Source of the DNA: Chloroflexota bacterium
Lineage (GTDB): Bacteria; Chloroflexota; Anaerolineae; Anaerolineales; Villigracilaceae
Assembly (NCBI GenBank): GCA_023484185.1
Contig: JAMDBC010000012.1
Span: 1-11,041, forward strand
Direction of reading: 5' to 3'
DNA length: 11,041 nt
Shown: piece after piece, positions 1 to 5,760 of the stretch
Layout of the letters: each line of letters starts with the position of its first letter
Position numbering within the stretch: position 1 is the stretch's first letter
Translations under genes and position numbers: made by a program
Notes under the pieces: generated by a model
Told to the model about the DNA's origin: nothing
Seen by the model: the letters and a program-made list of their open reading frames with translations, nothing else
Databases searched by the model: none

Positions 1-52
1 GTAATTTGTGATAAACTTTGGCCGTTCATTTATATCCCGTTGGAGGGAATCC

Positions 53-604
53 ATGCCTGCTCGTGAAACTTATGCCATTGAAATTGCCGGATTGAAACGA
101 AACCTGCGCCTGTTCCAGATCAAGCCCGGTCTGCGTATTGCGATTTTGAATATTTTAGGCGACACTGAATTGGTCGAAGCCTGCGCGCGCGAACTCGCCC
201 AAAAGCTCAAAAACGTCAAATACGATGTGCTGGTGACGGCCGAGGCAAAATCCATTCCATTGGCATATGCGTTGTCATCAGAAATGAAGAAACCTTACGT
301 CATTTTGCGAAAATCATATAAAGCATACATGGGCGACGCCCTCACCGCCGAAACGCTTTCCATTACAACCGGTCAGCCGCAGATTTTGGTTCTGGATGAG
401 AAGGACCGTGCGATGTTGAAAGACAAGAAAGTCCTCATCGTGGACGATGTGATCAGCACCGGCTCAACTTTGCAGGGCATGAGAATGGTGATCGAGAAAG
501 CAGACGGGATAGTTGTCAAAGAGGCGGCCATTCTCACCGAAGGCGAACGCTCAAAATGGGAGCAGATTATCTCACTTGGACATTTGCCGTTGTTTACGGA
601 TTAA
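53..604 (+). CDS. Purine-type phosphoribosyltransferase
   Basis: A 183-residue cytosolic enzyme of the type I phosphoribosyltransferase fold, which would join a base to PRPP to make a nucleotide (purine salvage). The PRPP-binding motif VLIVDDVISTGST is at residues 127-139, with the adjacent acidic pair DD. The stretch around TAEAKSIPLAYALS (62-75) and the basic RKSYKAYM (86-93) match the layout of adenine and xanthine phosphoribosyltransferases. The open frame extends upstream to an ATG at 8, but I prefer the ATG at 53 because GGAGGG at 42-47 sits 5 nt before it and the family homology starts shortly after. The length of about 180 residues fits the family. The base specificity (adenine, xanthine or other) cannot be decided by eye, so I give no symbol. 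A TGATAAACT motif at 9-17 could be part of its promoter. The gene is convergent with the next one. Confidence 0.85.
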   Translation: MPARETYAIEIAGLKRNLRLFQIKPGLRIAILNILGDTELVEACARELAQKLKNVKYDVLVTAEAKSIPLAYALSSEMKKPYVILRKSYKAYMGDALTAETLSITTGQPQILVLDEKDRAMLKDKKVLIVDDVISTGSTLQGMRMVIEKADGIVVKEAAILTEGERSKWEQIISLGHLPLFTD

Positions 605-607
605 ATT

Positions 608-638
608 TGTAGGGGCACAGCGACGCTGTGCCCCTACA
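608..638. repeat. Perfect 31-bp inverted repeat between convergent genes
   Basis: Two 15-base arms (TGTAGGGGCACAGCG and its exact complement) flank a single central A. It lies 3 bases after the phosphoribosyltransferase stop and covers the TAG stop of the GIY-YIG gene at 634-636. As RNA it would form a strong hairpin from either strand, so a bidirectional terminator role is plausible, but neither side has a clean uninterrupted T run. The TAGGGGC core resembles dispersed palindromic repeats common in environmental bacteria; that resemblance is from memory. Confidence 0.75.
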
Positions 639-879
639 ACATCCCAATTAATTTTTGTTTTTTCTCGCGCGTCATCGTTTTGATGGCGCGTTCGCGTTTC
701 AACGCGCTGACTTTGTCCGGCTGAGGCTCAAGATAAACTAATTTTACAGGGCGGCGTGTGTGCGTGTAACGCGCCCCGCGGCCGGCGTTATGCGTTTTGA
801 CGCGCCGCTCCGGATCGGTTGTCCAGCCGGTGTAGAGAGTTCCATCAGAACATTCAACGATGTAGCAGTAACAGGACAT
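634..879 (-). CDS. GIY-YIG domain endonuclease-like protein (YhbQ/UPF0213 type)
   Basis: A small protein of 81 residues that is almost entirely one GIY-YIG nuclease domain. The first motif is CYI near residues 5-7 and the second is YTG at 16-18. The conserved arginine of ERR is at 25, HNAG at 30-33, and the metal-ligand glutamate is in KRERAIK (E63). This matches the stand-alone UPF0213/YhbQ-like family of 80-100 residues, members of which are proposed to act on DNA; the cellular role is not firmly established. The ATG at 877-879 is the only good start; the upstream ribosome site is weak (AAAGAATT). Its stop codon is inside the 608-638 dyad and its start is about 10 bases from a palindromic element, so the gene is bracketed by repeats. 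No second domain is present. Confidence 0.85.
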   Translation of the reverse strand: MSCYCYIVECSDGTLYTGWTTDPERRVKTHNAGRGARYTHTRRPVKLVYLEPQPDKVSALKRERAIKTMTREKKQKLIGML

Positions 880-888
880 AATTCTTTA

Positions 889-1009
889 TGTCATTGCGAG
901 CCGCGTTCTTAGCAGTGAAGCAATCTCCAGTTAGCAGACAAATCTCATTGAAAAGATTCCACCACTTACGTGGAGATTGCTTCGGGAGGAACACCCTCGC
1001 AACAACGTG
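889..1009. repeat. MITE-like palindromic element, TCATTGCGAG family
   Basis: Two arms of about 40 bases face each other. The inner 13 bases (GAAGCAATCTCCA at 917-929 and its complement at 971-983) match perfectly, and TTGCGAG at 894-900 pairs with CTCGCAA at 996-1002. The arms between these blocks have diverged. A 41-base centre (930-970) has no coding potential. The outer end shares the 16-mer at 886-901 with 5131-5146. The terminal-inverted-repeat layout without a transposase fits a small non-autonomous element. It fills the gap between the GIY-YIG start and the TyrA-like stop. I saw no clear target duplication. Confidence 0.75.
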
Positions 1010-1012
1010 AGG

Positions 1013-2008
1013 CTATTTTTTCTTTTTGTTCCGATCAATCACACTGCCTCCAAAAAAGATTTGACGGAACTGGGTCGCAGCATCCGGAAGTTCGATTGCA
1101 GCACCGCCTTCCTCCAACCATTCAGCGGCGGTGCGTTCATCGAGCCAGCGTTCGCGCGAGGCAAAGGCTTGATCCAAGCGCTCGGCCACGTTTTTCTCAT
1201 CGCCATTTTCAATGTCATCACGCAGACCTTTGAGAGATGCCATCAACACATCCAGCGCGTGGACAACGCTGAAGCGACTCGCCAGCACGGCCTCTTTCAA
1301 GGAAGCGGGATCATCATAATATGCCAGACCGCCGGTCACGCCCGCAAACGGACGCCCGGCCAATTTACGCGCGTCCATCCAGCCTGAGCCGTCGACCGTC
1401 GCATCGAGCAACGCGGCTGCCGTCAACTGCGGAAGCAGGTGCACGCTCGACATCAAACCATCCGATTCTGAAATATCTGTCAGCATGGCTTTGGCGCCCA
1501 AAAGTTTTGCCAGATCTACAGCCAATTGCTCCACTTCGAGCGGCGTGCCGGGAGGCGCGTCCACGGCCATGACCGTGTGTTTGAAAAGATCGGGACGCGC
1601 GGCGTTGAGTCCGCTTTCAGACGAGGCAAAAGAGTCGGGAGCGAGACTCGGCACAAGTCCGAGATAGAAGCGGCCTTGAGGAATGAATTCGCTGGCCCAG
1701 TTCAGCATCCCGCCTTTGACCGGCGCGGTATCCATCACGACCGCATTCGCTTTCAGGTTCGGCCCGATGAGCTTCAATGTCTCGCGCATTTCAGCCAGAG
1801 GCAAACAAAGCAGAACAACATCCGCGCCTCGAACAGCCTGAGGCAATTTGCTAACATCGTCCACCACGCCAAGGCTAAGTGCGGCTTTTTCAAGCCCTGT
1901 ATTTTTGTCATGGCCCACGCGATGGATGGGAGATTTACTTTCCTTGAGAGCAAGCCCGATGGATGCGCCAATTTGTCCAAGCCCAAGGATGGTAATTTGA
2001 GTAGTCAT
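1013..2008 (-). CDS. TyrA-like prephenate/arogenate dehydrogenase family protein, atypical active site
   Basis: A 331-residue NAD(P)-dependent dehydrogenase. The nucleotide-binding glycine motif GLGQIGASIG is at residues 9-18, followed by strand patterns typical of TyrA (VVLLCLP at 64-70; VMDTAPVKGG at 91-100) and an all-helical C-terminal half. Known TyrA enzymes oxidatively decarboxylate prephenate or arogenate in tyrosine synthesis. Here the usual HPxxG catalytic-histidine motif is replaced by GLVPSLAPDSFASS (117-130), with extra residues, and the usual SHLPH helix reads SVHLLPQ (188-194), keeping one histidine. The overall fold call is secure; the exact substrate is not, and a changed function is possible. 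There is no ACT or chorismate mutase domain. The start is supported by AGAGGTG (complement of 2013-2019). The C-terminus ends in a lysine run directly beside the palindromic element. Confidence 0.75.
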   Translation of the reverse strand: MTTQITILGLGQIGASIGLALKESKSPIHRVGHDKNTGLEKAALSLGVVDDVSKLPQAVRGADVVLLCLPLAEMRETLKLIGPNLKANAVVMDTAPVKGGMLNWASEFIPQGRFYLGLVPSLAPDSFASSESGLNAARPDLFKHTVMAVDAPPGTPLEVEQLAVDLAKLLGAKAMLTDISESDGLMSSVHLLPQLTAAALLDATVDGSGWMDARKLAGRPFAGVTGGLAYYDDPASLKEAVLASRFSVVHALDVLMASLKGLRDDIENGDEKNVAERLDQAFASRERWLDERTAAEWLEEGGAAIELPDAATQFRQIFFGGSVIDRNKKKK

Positions 2009-2034
2009 GGATCACCTCTTGTAGGATTGTCGGG

Positions 2035-2040
2035 ATTATA
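2035..2040 (-). promoter_or_regulatory. Candidate -10 box for the TyrA-like gene
   Basis: On the minus strand the bases read TATAAT, about 27 bases upstream of the ATG, leaving a short leader containing the ribosome site. No convincing -35 hexamer lies 16-18 bases upstream, so this rests on the -10 alone. Confidence 0.35.
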
Positions 2041-2047
2041 CTGCCTC

Positions 2048-2077
2048 TTGATGCGTAGACGATGGTATGTGTATAAT
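2048..2077 (+). promoter_or_regulatory. Sigma70-type promoter of the ABC-2 exporter operon
   Basis: TTGATG (2048-2053) and a consensus TATAAT (2072-2077) are separated by 18 bases. Transcription would start near 2084, about 210 bases ahead of the ATPase start codon at 2297. The TyrA-like promoter is expected in the same gap pointing the other way, so the two may overlap and influence each other. Confidence 0.6.
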
Positions 2078-2101
2078 CGAACGTATATTCTAACAAATAT
2101 C

Positions 2102-2169
2102 TTCTCGCATTAAATTGCGAGAACCGCGGACGCCGACCGCGGTTCTCTCTTGAAAGGAGGAGAAGAGAA
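2102..2169 (+). promoter_or_regulatory. Leader with overlapping alternative hairpins
   Basis: Three stems compete for the same bases. TTCTCGCA (2102-2109) pairs with TGCGAGAA (2116-2123). GAGAACCGCGG (2119-2129) pairs perfectly with CCGCGGTTCTC (2137-2147) across a 7-base loop. TTCTCT (2143-2148) pairs with AGAGAA (2164-2169), which would enclose the Shine-Dalgarno-like GAAAGGAGG (2152-2160). The 11-bp GC-rich middle stem should be the most stable. There is no T run after it, so it is not a plain terminator. No start codon lies at a normal distance after the GGAGG. A regulatory role is an inference; I recognise no known riboswitch. Confidence 0.45.
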
Positions 2170-2296
2170 ATCACCTTACGAAGCCAATCCTATCATCTAT
2201 ACCCAAATGGTACTTGACTGGAAATATACGTTTTCCCTACGATTGTCCGACAGCTTACCAACTTGTAATCGTTTTTGGCCTTTTCAAGGAGATCAA

Positions 2297-3388
2297 ATGG
2301 TCACACCAAAGAACACAGTGCAGGTGGAACTCTCAAAGAACGAGAACAGACAAACCACTTTGTCAAATCTGGCGATAGAAACCAAAGGTTTGGGCCGCAT
2401 TTATAAAATTCGCGGCAGCAAAAAAGAGAAGAACATCCGAAAAGAGTTGGTGGCATTGCAAGATGTCTCTTTGGAAGTGAAGAAGGGCGAGCTTTTTGGA
2501 TTGCTCGGACCGAACGGCGCTGGCAAAACCACGCTGATCAAAATCCTGACCACGCTTCTCGTCCCGACCTCTGGGCGGGCTACCGTTGCCAGTCACGACG
2601 TGGCCCGTGAGCCGCAAAAAGTCCGCCCGCTAATTAACATGGTCTCCGGCGGCGAATCTTCCGGCTACGGCCTGCTGACCGTGCGCGAAAATCTGTGGAT
2701 GTTCTCACAGTTCTACGGCCTGCCATCCAAGGAAGCCAACGAGCGCATCGAAGGATTGTTGAAGATCGTTGGCTTGCAGGACCGGATGCACACCAAATCG
2801 TCCGATCTTTCGACCGGACTGCGCCAAAAGATGAATATCGTGCGCGGATTTCTCACCGACCCGCAGGTGCTCTTCCTTGACGAGCCGACCCTCGGACTCG
2901 ACGTTGGCGCTTCGCGCGATGCACGTAAATTGATCCGCAGTTGGTTGGATGAAGATAAGACGCGCACTTTATTACTGACCACGCATTACATGGCCGAAGC
3001 CGATGAACTTTGCGACCGCGTCGCCATCATCAACCAGGGACGCGTGCTGGCTTGCGACACATCGTCAGCGCTGAAACAACGATTGCAACGCGACGCGCTG
3101 TTCGAGATTTCCGTCGGCGCGTTGAACGGTTTAGCAGTATCCGCTTTGGAAGGAATCCCCGGCGTCAGCAAGGTGACCCGAACACAGTCCGGAGAAGTGA
3201 ACGTGCTGAAATTCATGTTGCAGGAAGATGCCGCGCTGGGTGGGGTCATCAACAAACTGACCGAGTCCAACATCAAGATCGCGCGGCTCGATAAACATGA
3301 ACCGACTCTCGAGGATGTCTTTGTCAATCTCGTTGGCCGCAGTATGGACGAGGTCGAAAAGGAAGAAACGAATGACGACGCAAAATAA
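2297..3388 (+). CDS. ABC-2 type exporter, ATP-binding protein
   Basis: A 363-residue cytosolic ATPase that would power the two membrane proteins encoded next. Walker A is GPNGAGKT at 71-78, the signature loop is LSTGLRQKM at 171-179, Walker B is VLFLDEP at 191-197 and the switch histidine is H230. The C-terminal extension (about 260-345), ending with PTLEDVFVNLVGR, is typical of NatA/DrrA-like exporter ATPases. Two positions differ from the textbook form: the signature is LSTGL rather than LSGGQ, and the Q-loop region reads INMVSGGESSGYG without the usual glutamine. An ATG at 2297 is chosen because AAGGAG at 2286-2291 precedes it by 5 bases; the frame stays open back to a TTG at 2150, but that has no proper ribosome site. 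Its end overlaps the first permease by 17 bases. The substrate (drug, lipid, polysaccharide or other) cannot be read from the sequence. Confidence 0.9.
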   Translation: MVTPKNTVQVELSKNENRQTTLSNLAIETKGLGRIYKIRGSKKEKNIRKELVALQDVSLEVKKGELFGLLGPNGAGKTTLIKILTTLLVPTSGRATVASHDVAREPQKVRPLINMVSGGESSGYGLLTVRENLWMFSQFYGLPSKEANERIEGLLKIVGLQDRMHTKSSDLSTGLRQKMNIVRGFLTDPQVLFLDEPTLGLDVGASRDARKLIRSWLDEDKTRTLLLTTHYMAEADELCDRVAIINQGRVLACDTSSALKQRLQRDALFEISVGALNGLAVSALEGIPGVSKVTRTQSGEVNVLKFMLQEDAALGGVINKLTESNIKIARLDKHEPTLEDVFVNLVGRSMDEVEKEETNDDAK

Positions 3389-4232
3389 TCCATTGGCAAG
3401 CCAAGCTTACGAAAAAGCCATCGGTTGGAAGTTATTCATCAAGACTGTGATCGCCCGCGCTTATCCGCGCGTCATCGGTCAACAACGCGAGAAGTCGTGG
3501 GTTTTCTTCGATATCTTTCTTCCGATGCTGGCCGTTTCATCTTATGTGTTCGTCTATCGCGCCATCGGTGCGCCGGAGGAATATGTGGGCTTCGTTGTCA
3601 TGGGCGGAGCGATGACTGCTTTCTGGCTGAACGTCATGTGGAGTATGTCGAGCCAGCTTTATTGGGAAAAGGAACAGGGCAATCTGGCCCTGTATATCAT
3701 GGCGCCCAACTCGATGATGGCCGTCCTGCTTGGCATGGCTGTGGGCGGAATGCTCGCAACATTTCTGCGGGCCATCGCCATCATTCTGCTAGGCAGTTTG
3801 CTCTTCCACGTTCAATATGTGATCGGCGATTTCCTGCAACTGATGGCTATCTTCTTCACGGCAATGACCGCTTTGTATGGAATGGGCATGATGAGCGCTT
3901 CGCTTTTCCTGCTTTTAGGCAGGGAAGCGGATCATCTTGCCCAGCTTGCAACCGAGCCGGTCTATCTGGTATCGGGTTTTTATTTCCCGATCAAGTCTTT
4001 CAATTTCTGGATCGCGGCGGCCGCTTCGATCATCCCATTGACCCTGGGACTCGACGCCATGCGGCAGTTGGTCTTCCAATCGGGCGCGACGCTTGGCTTT
4101 TTGAATGTCGGCCTTGAGTTTGAGATCCTGTCTGGCCTTTGTGTAGCATTTCTATTTGGAGCCAGGGCCTTGCTCGGTTACATGGAACGTCTGGCGATCC
4201 GTGAAGGACGCCTGACAGAGAGTCGTCGATGA
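3372..4232 (+). CDS. ABC-2 type exporter, permease subunit 1
   Basis: A 286-residue integral membrane protein with about six hydrophobic segments (near 48-64, 73-92, 116-141, 153-182, 193-225 and 252-270). The stretch YWEKEQGNLALYIMAPNS (97-114) is the coupling-helix region characteristic of ABC-2 permeases, between the second and third segments. It would form half of the membrane channel with the following permease. The frame opens at 3297, but the ATG at 3372 is preferred. It has AAGGAAG just upstream and overlaps the ATPase end by 17 bases, consistent with translational coupling, and the earlier start would add a charged, non-homologous tail. The substrate is unknown. Confidence 0.85.
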   Translation: MTTQNNPLASQAYEKAIGWKLFIKTVIARAYPRVIGQQREKSWVFFDIFLPMLAVSSYVFVYRAIGAPEEYVGFVVMGGAMTAFWLNVMWSMSSQLYWEKEQGNLALYIMAPNSMMAVLLGMAVGGMLATFLRAIAIILLGSLLFHVQYVIGDFLQLMAIFFTAMTALYGMGMMSASLFLLLGREADHLAQLATEPVYLVSGFYFPIKSFNFWIAAAASIIPLTLGLDAMRQLVFQSGATLGFLNVGLEFEILSGLCVAFLFGARALLGYMERLAIREGRLTESRR

Positions 4233-4243
4233 AGTTTTTACGG

Positions 4244-4260
4244 ATTACGAAATACGTAAT
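4244..4260. repeat. Short inverted repeat ATTACG-CGTAAT between permease genes
   Basis: ATTACG (4244-4249) and CGTAAT (4255-4260) flank AAATA. It occupies most of the short spacer between the two permease genes, directly ahead of the ribosome site of the second. The ATTACG/CGTAAT sequence is of the dispersed 'ATTACG' repeat type; its function, if any, is unknown. Confidence 0.5.
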
Positions 4261-4273
4261 TAATGGAGAAAAC

Positions 4274-5128
4274 ATGAATCGTTCTGAATCTTTACGATCT
4301 TTCATGATGGCAACCTGGCTTGGCTGGCAGATCGAATCCAACTGGACCGATCCGTTCCTGTTCGCGGTCTATTCGATTGTCAAGCCGCTCGCTTCGGCAG
4401 GCATCCTGGTCGTGATGTACAGCATCATCACGAAGGGCAATTTTAATACGCCCATCTTCCCTTACATATATTTCGGGAATGCCTTCTATATCTATGTAGG
4501 CGCAGTGATGTCGGGAATCTCGTGGGCTGTGATCGACGACCGTGAGCACTACAAGACTCTCAAATATATGTACATCGCGCCCATACGAATCCCGGCTTAC
4601 TGGCTGGGTCGCGGCGTGGCGCGCTTCGCGACCGGCACGATAGCAGTTGTCATTACCATCGCATTTGGCGTACTCTTCCTGCACGTCCCGCTTAACCTTG
4701 CAACCGTGAATTGGCCGCTATTTTTTGTCTCGCTCTTCATCGGAATTGCCATGCTGACCATGATGGGACTAATCCTCGCCAGTATCACCTTGCTGATCGC
4801 GCATCACTTCTTCCTGATCGGCGAAGCGGTAGCGGGCGCGCTGTATTTGTTTAGCGGCGCAATCTTCCCGTTGGATGTATTGCCGGTCTGGTTGAGACCC
4901 ATTGGGTTTGCGATCCCGATTACCTACTGGCTCGAATTGATGCGCCGGTCATTGGCCGGTAATGTAGCGCAGGCCTTTCCCACCTTGGCACAATTCAGCA
5001 ACCTGCAATTGCTCGGAATCCTGCTCGGTCTCACGCTGGTCTTCGGCGTCGCGTCCACATTCATTTTCCGCTTCTGCGATTACCGCGCTCGTGAACAGGG
5101 ACTGATCGACTTCGTGACAAACTACTAA
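4274..5128 (+). CDS. ABC-2 type exporter, permease subunit 2
   Basis: A 284-residue membrane protein of the same general family as its upstream neighbour, with about six hydrophobic segments. DDREHYKTLKYMYIAPIRIP (about 93-112) is the coupling region, and the segment LYLFSGAIFPLDVLPVWLRP (about 197-216) followed by an ITYWLELMR helix is the conserved C-terminal ABC-2 block. Two different permeases following one ATPase indicates a heterodimeric exporter. I choose the ATG at 4274 because GGAG (4265-4268) is placed 5 bases before it. An earlier in-frame ATG at 4229 overlaps the previous stop, has no ribosome site and would add residues read from the spacer repeat. The stop is 4 bases before the alkyltransferase ATG. 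Confidence 0.85.
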   Translation: MNRSESLRSFMMATWLGWQIESNWTDPFLFAVYSIVKPLASAGILVVMYSIITKGNFNTPIFPYIYFGNAFYIYVGAVMSGISWAVIDDREHYKTLKYMYIAPIRIPAYWLGRGVARFATGTIAVVITIAFGVLFLHVPLNLATVNWPLFFVSLFIGIAMLTMMGLILASITLLIAHHFFLIGEAVAGALYLFSGAIFPLDVLPVWLRPIGFAIPITYWLELMRRSLAGNVAQAFPTLAQFSNLQLLGILLGLTLVFGVASTFIFRFCDYRAREQGLIDFVTNY

Positions 5129-5130
5129 CC

Positions 5131-5164
5131 TTATGTCATTGCGAGCGAAGCGAAGCAATCCCCT
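5131..5164 (+). repeat. Half-copy of the TCATTGCGAG repeat, inside the start of the alkyltransferase gene
   Basis: The 16-mer TTATGTCATTGCGAGC here is identical to 886-901, and both copies then reach GAAGCAATC. This copy is a single arm with a shortened middle (GAAGC repeated) rather than the two-arm form at 889-1009. It includes the ATG at 5133 and the first ten codons of the following gene. Confidence 0.8.
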
Positions 5165-5666
5165 GTTTTTCGGAAGCATCAAGTCCACTCCGCTCGGAGA
5201 AGTATGGGCGGCTGTATCCGAGCATGGATTGGTCACGATTGAATACGGTGTGACACGTTCGCACTTTGAAGCGAATGTCCGCAAGCAAACCAAACGCGAG
5301 ATCGAATACTTGCCCAAACATGTGGATGCCATCACGCGACAGATCAAGGAATACCTGAATGGCAAGCGCCGCGACTTTGACGTGACTATCGATTGGTCGG
5401 TTCTTGCCTCGGACTTTCAGCGGAACGCGCTTCGAGTTATCTTTTCCATCCCCTACGGCCAGACCCTCACTTACGCGGGCGTTGCCGCACAGATCGGACA
5501 TCCGCTCGCGTTTCGCGCCGTTGGCCGTGCCAACGCCACCAACCCGATGCCGCTGATAATCCCCTGCCACCGCGTCATCGGCACGGATGGCAAACTCCAC
5601 GGTTACGGCGGCAAAGGCGGAATCAAAACGAAGGCCTGGCTGTTGAAGATGGAAAGTGAAAAATAA
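5133..5666 (+). CDS. ogt: Methylated-DNA--[protein]-cysteine S-methyltransferase
   Basis: A 177-residue suicide DNA-repair protein that takes alkyl groups from O6-alkylguanine onto its own cysteine. The active site is PCHRV at residues 144-148 (acceptor C145). The DNA-binding helix region DFQRNALRVIFSIPYG (94-109) and RAVGRANATNP (128-138) are standard, as is GYGG (157-160). The N-terminal domain starts at about residue 12 with FFGSIKSTPLGEVWAA. Residues 1-10 (MSLRAKRSNP) are read from a dispersed repeat and have no family counterpart. No good alternative ATG, GTG or TTG lies between the repeat and conserved sequence, and there is no ribosome site before 5133. Translation may therefore depend on termination of the permease gene 4 bases upstream. 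The family identity is very secure. Confidence 0.93.
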   Translation: MSLRAKRSNPLFFGSIKSTPLGEVWAAVSEHGLVTIEYGVTRSHFEANVRKQTKREIEYLPKHVDAITRQIKEYLNGKRRDFDVTIDWSVLASDFQRNALRVIFSIPYGQTLTYAGVAAQIGHPLAFRAVGRANATNPMPLIIPCHRVIGTDGKLHGYGGKGGIKTKAWLLKMESEK

Positions 5667-5727
5667 TTTTGGCCGACTCTAAAAGTCCGCTGGATTTTTT
5701 ATGATAAACTCGCCCCGTTCTTATCCT

Positions 5728-5747
5728 CGTTCATCTCCGTTCATCTC
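5728..5747 (+). repeat. Tandem 10-bp repeat ahead of the EamA gene
   Basis: CGTTCATCTC occurs twice back to back, followed by TGGTGAAAAATAA up to the GTG start. It resembles the dispersed 'CGTTCATCTGTGGT' family seen in many environmental genomes (recalled, not searched). The GGTGA just after it (5749-5753) could serve as the weak ribosome site. Upstream in the same gap, TATGAT (5700-5705) within TTATGATAAACT is a possible -10 without a clear -35. Confidence 0.5.
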
Positions 5748-5760
5748 TGGTGAAAAATAA

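Noticed and set aside
970..2113. Several plus-strand open frames opposite the TyrA-like gene
   Set aside because: They overlap each other, have no family features and are antisense shadows of a clear dehydrogenase gene.
2152..2169. Strong Shine-Dalgarno-like GAAAGGAGG as the ribosome site of a leader peptide
   Set aside because: No ATG, GTG or TTG follows at a usable distance, so no leader peptide can be supported; kept only as part of the hairpin leader.
2150..2296. In-frame 49-codon extension of the ABC ATPase from a TTG at 2150
   Set aside because: AAGGAG at 2286-2291 gives a good start at 2297, the extra residues have no ABC-like character, and the GGAGG at 2156-2160 lies after the TTG, not before it.
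3425..4117. Open frame of about 230 codons within permease subunit 1
   Set aside because: It is rich in Arg, His and Gly without domains and lies in another frame of a gene with clear membrane segments.
5667..5700. Terminator after the alkyltransferase gene ending in TTTTTT
   Set aside because: There is a T run (5695-5700), but only a 3-4 bp stem can be formed before it, so I do not call it.
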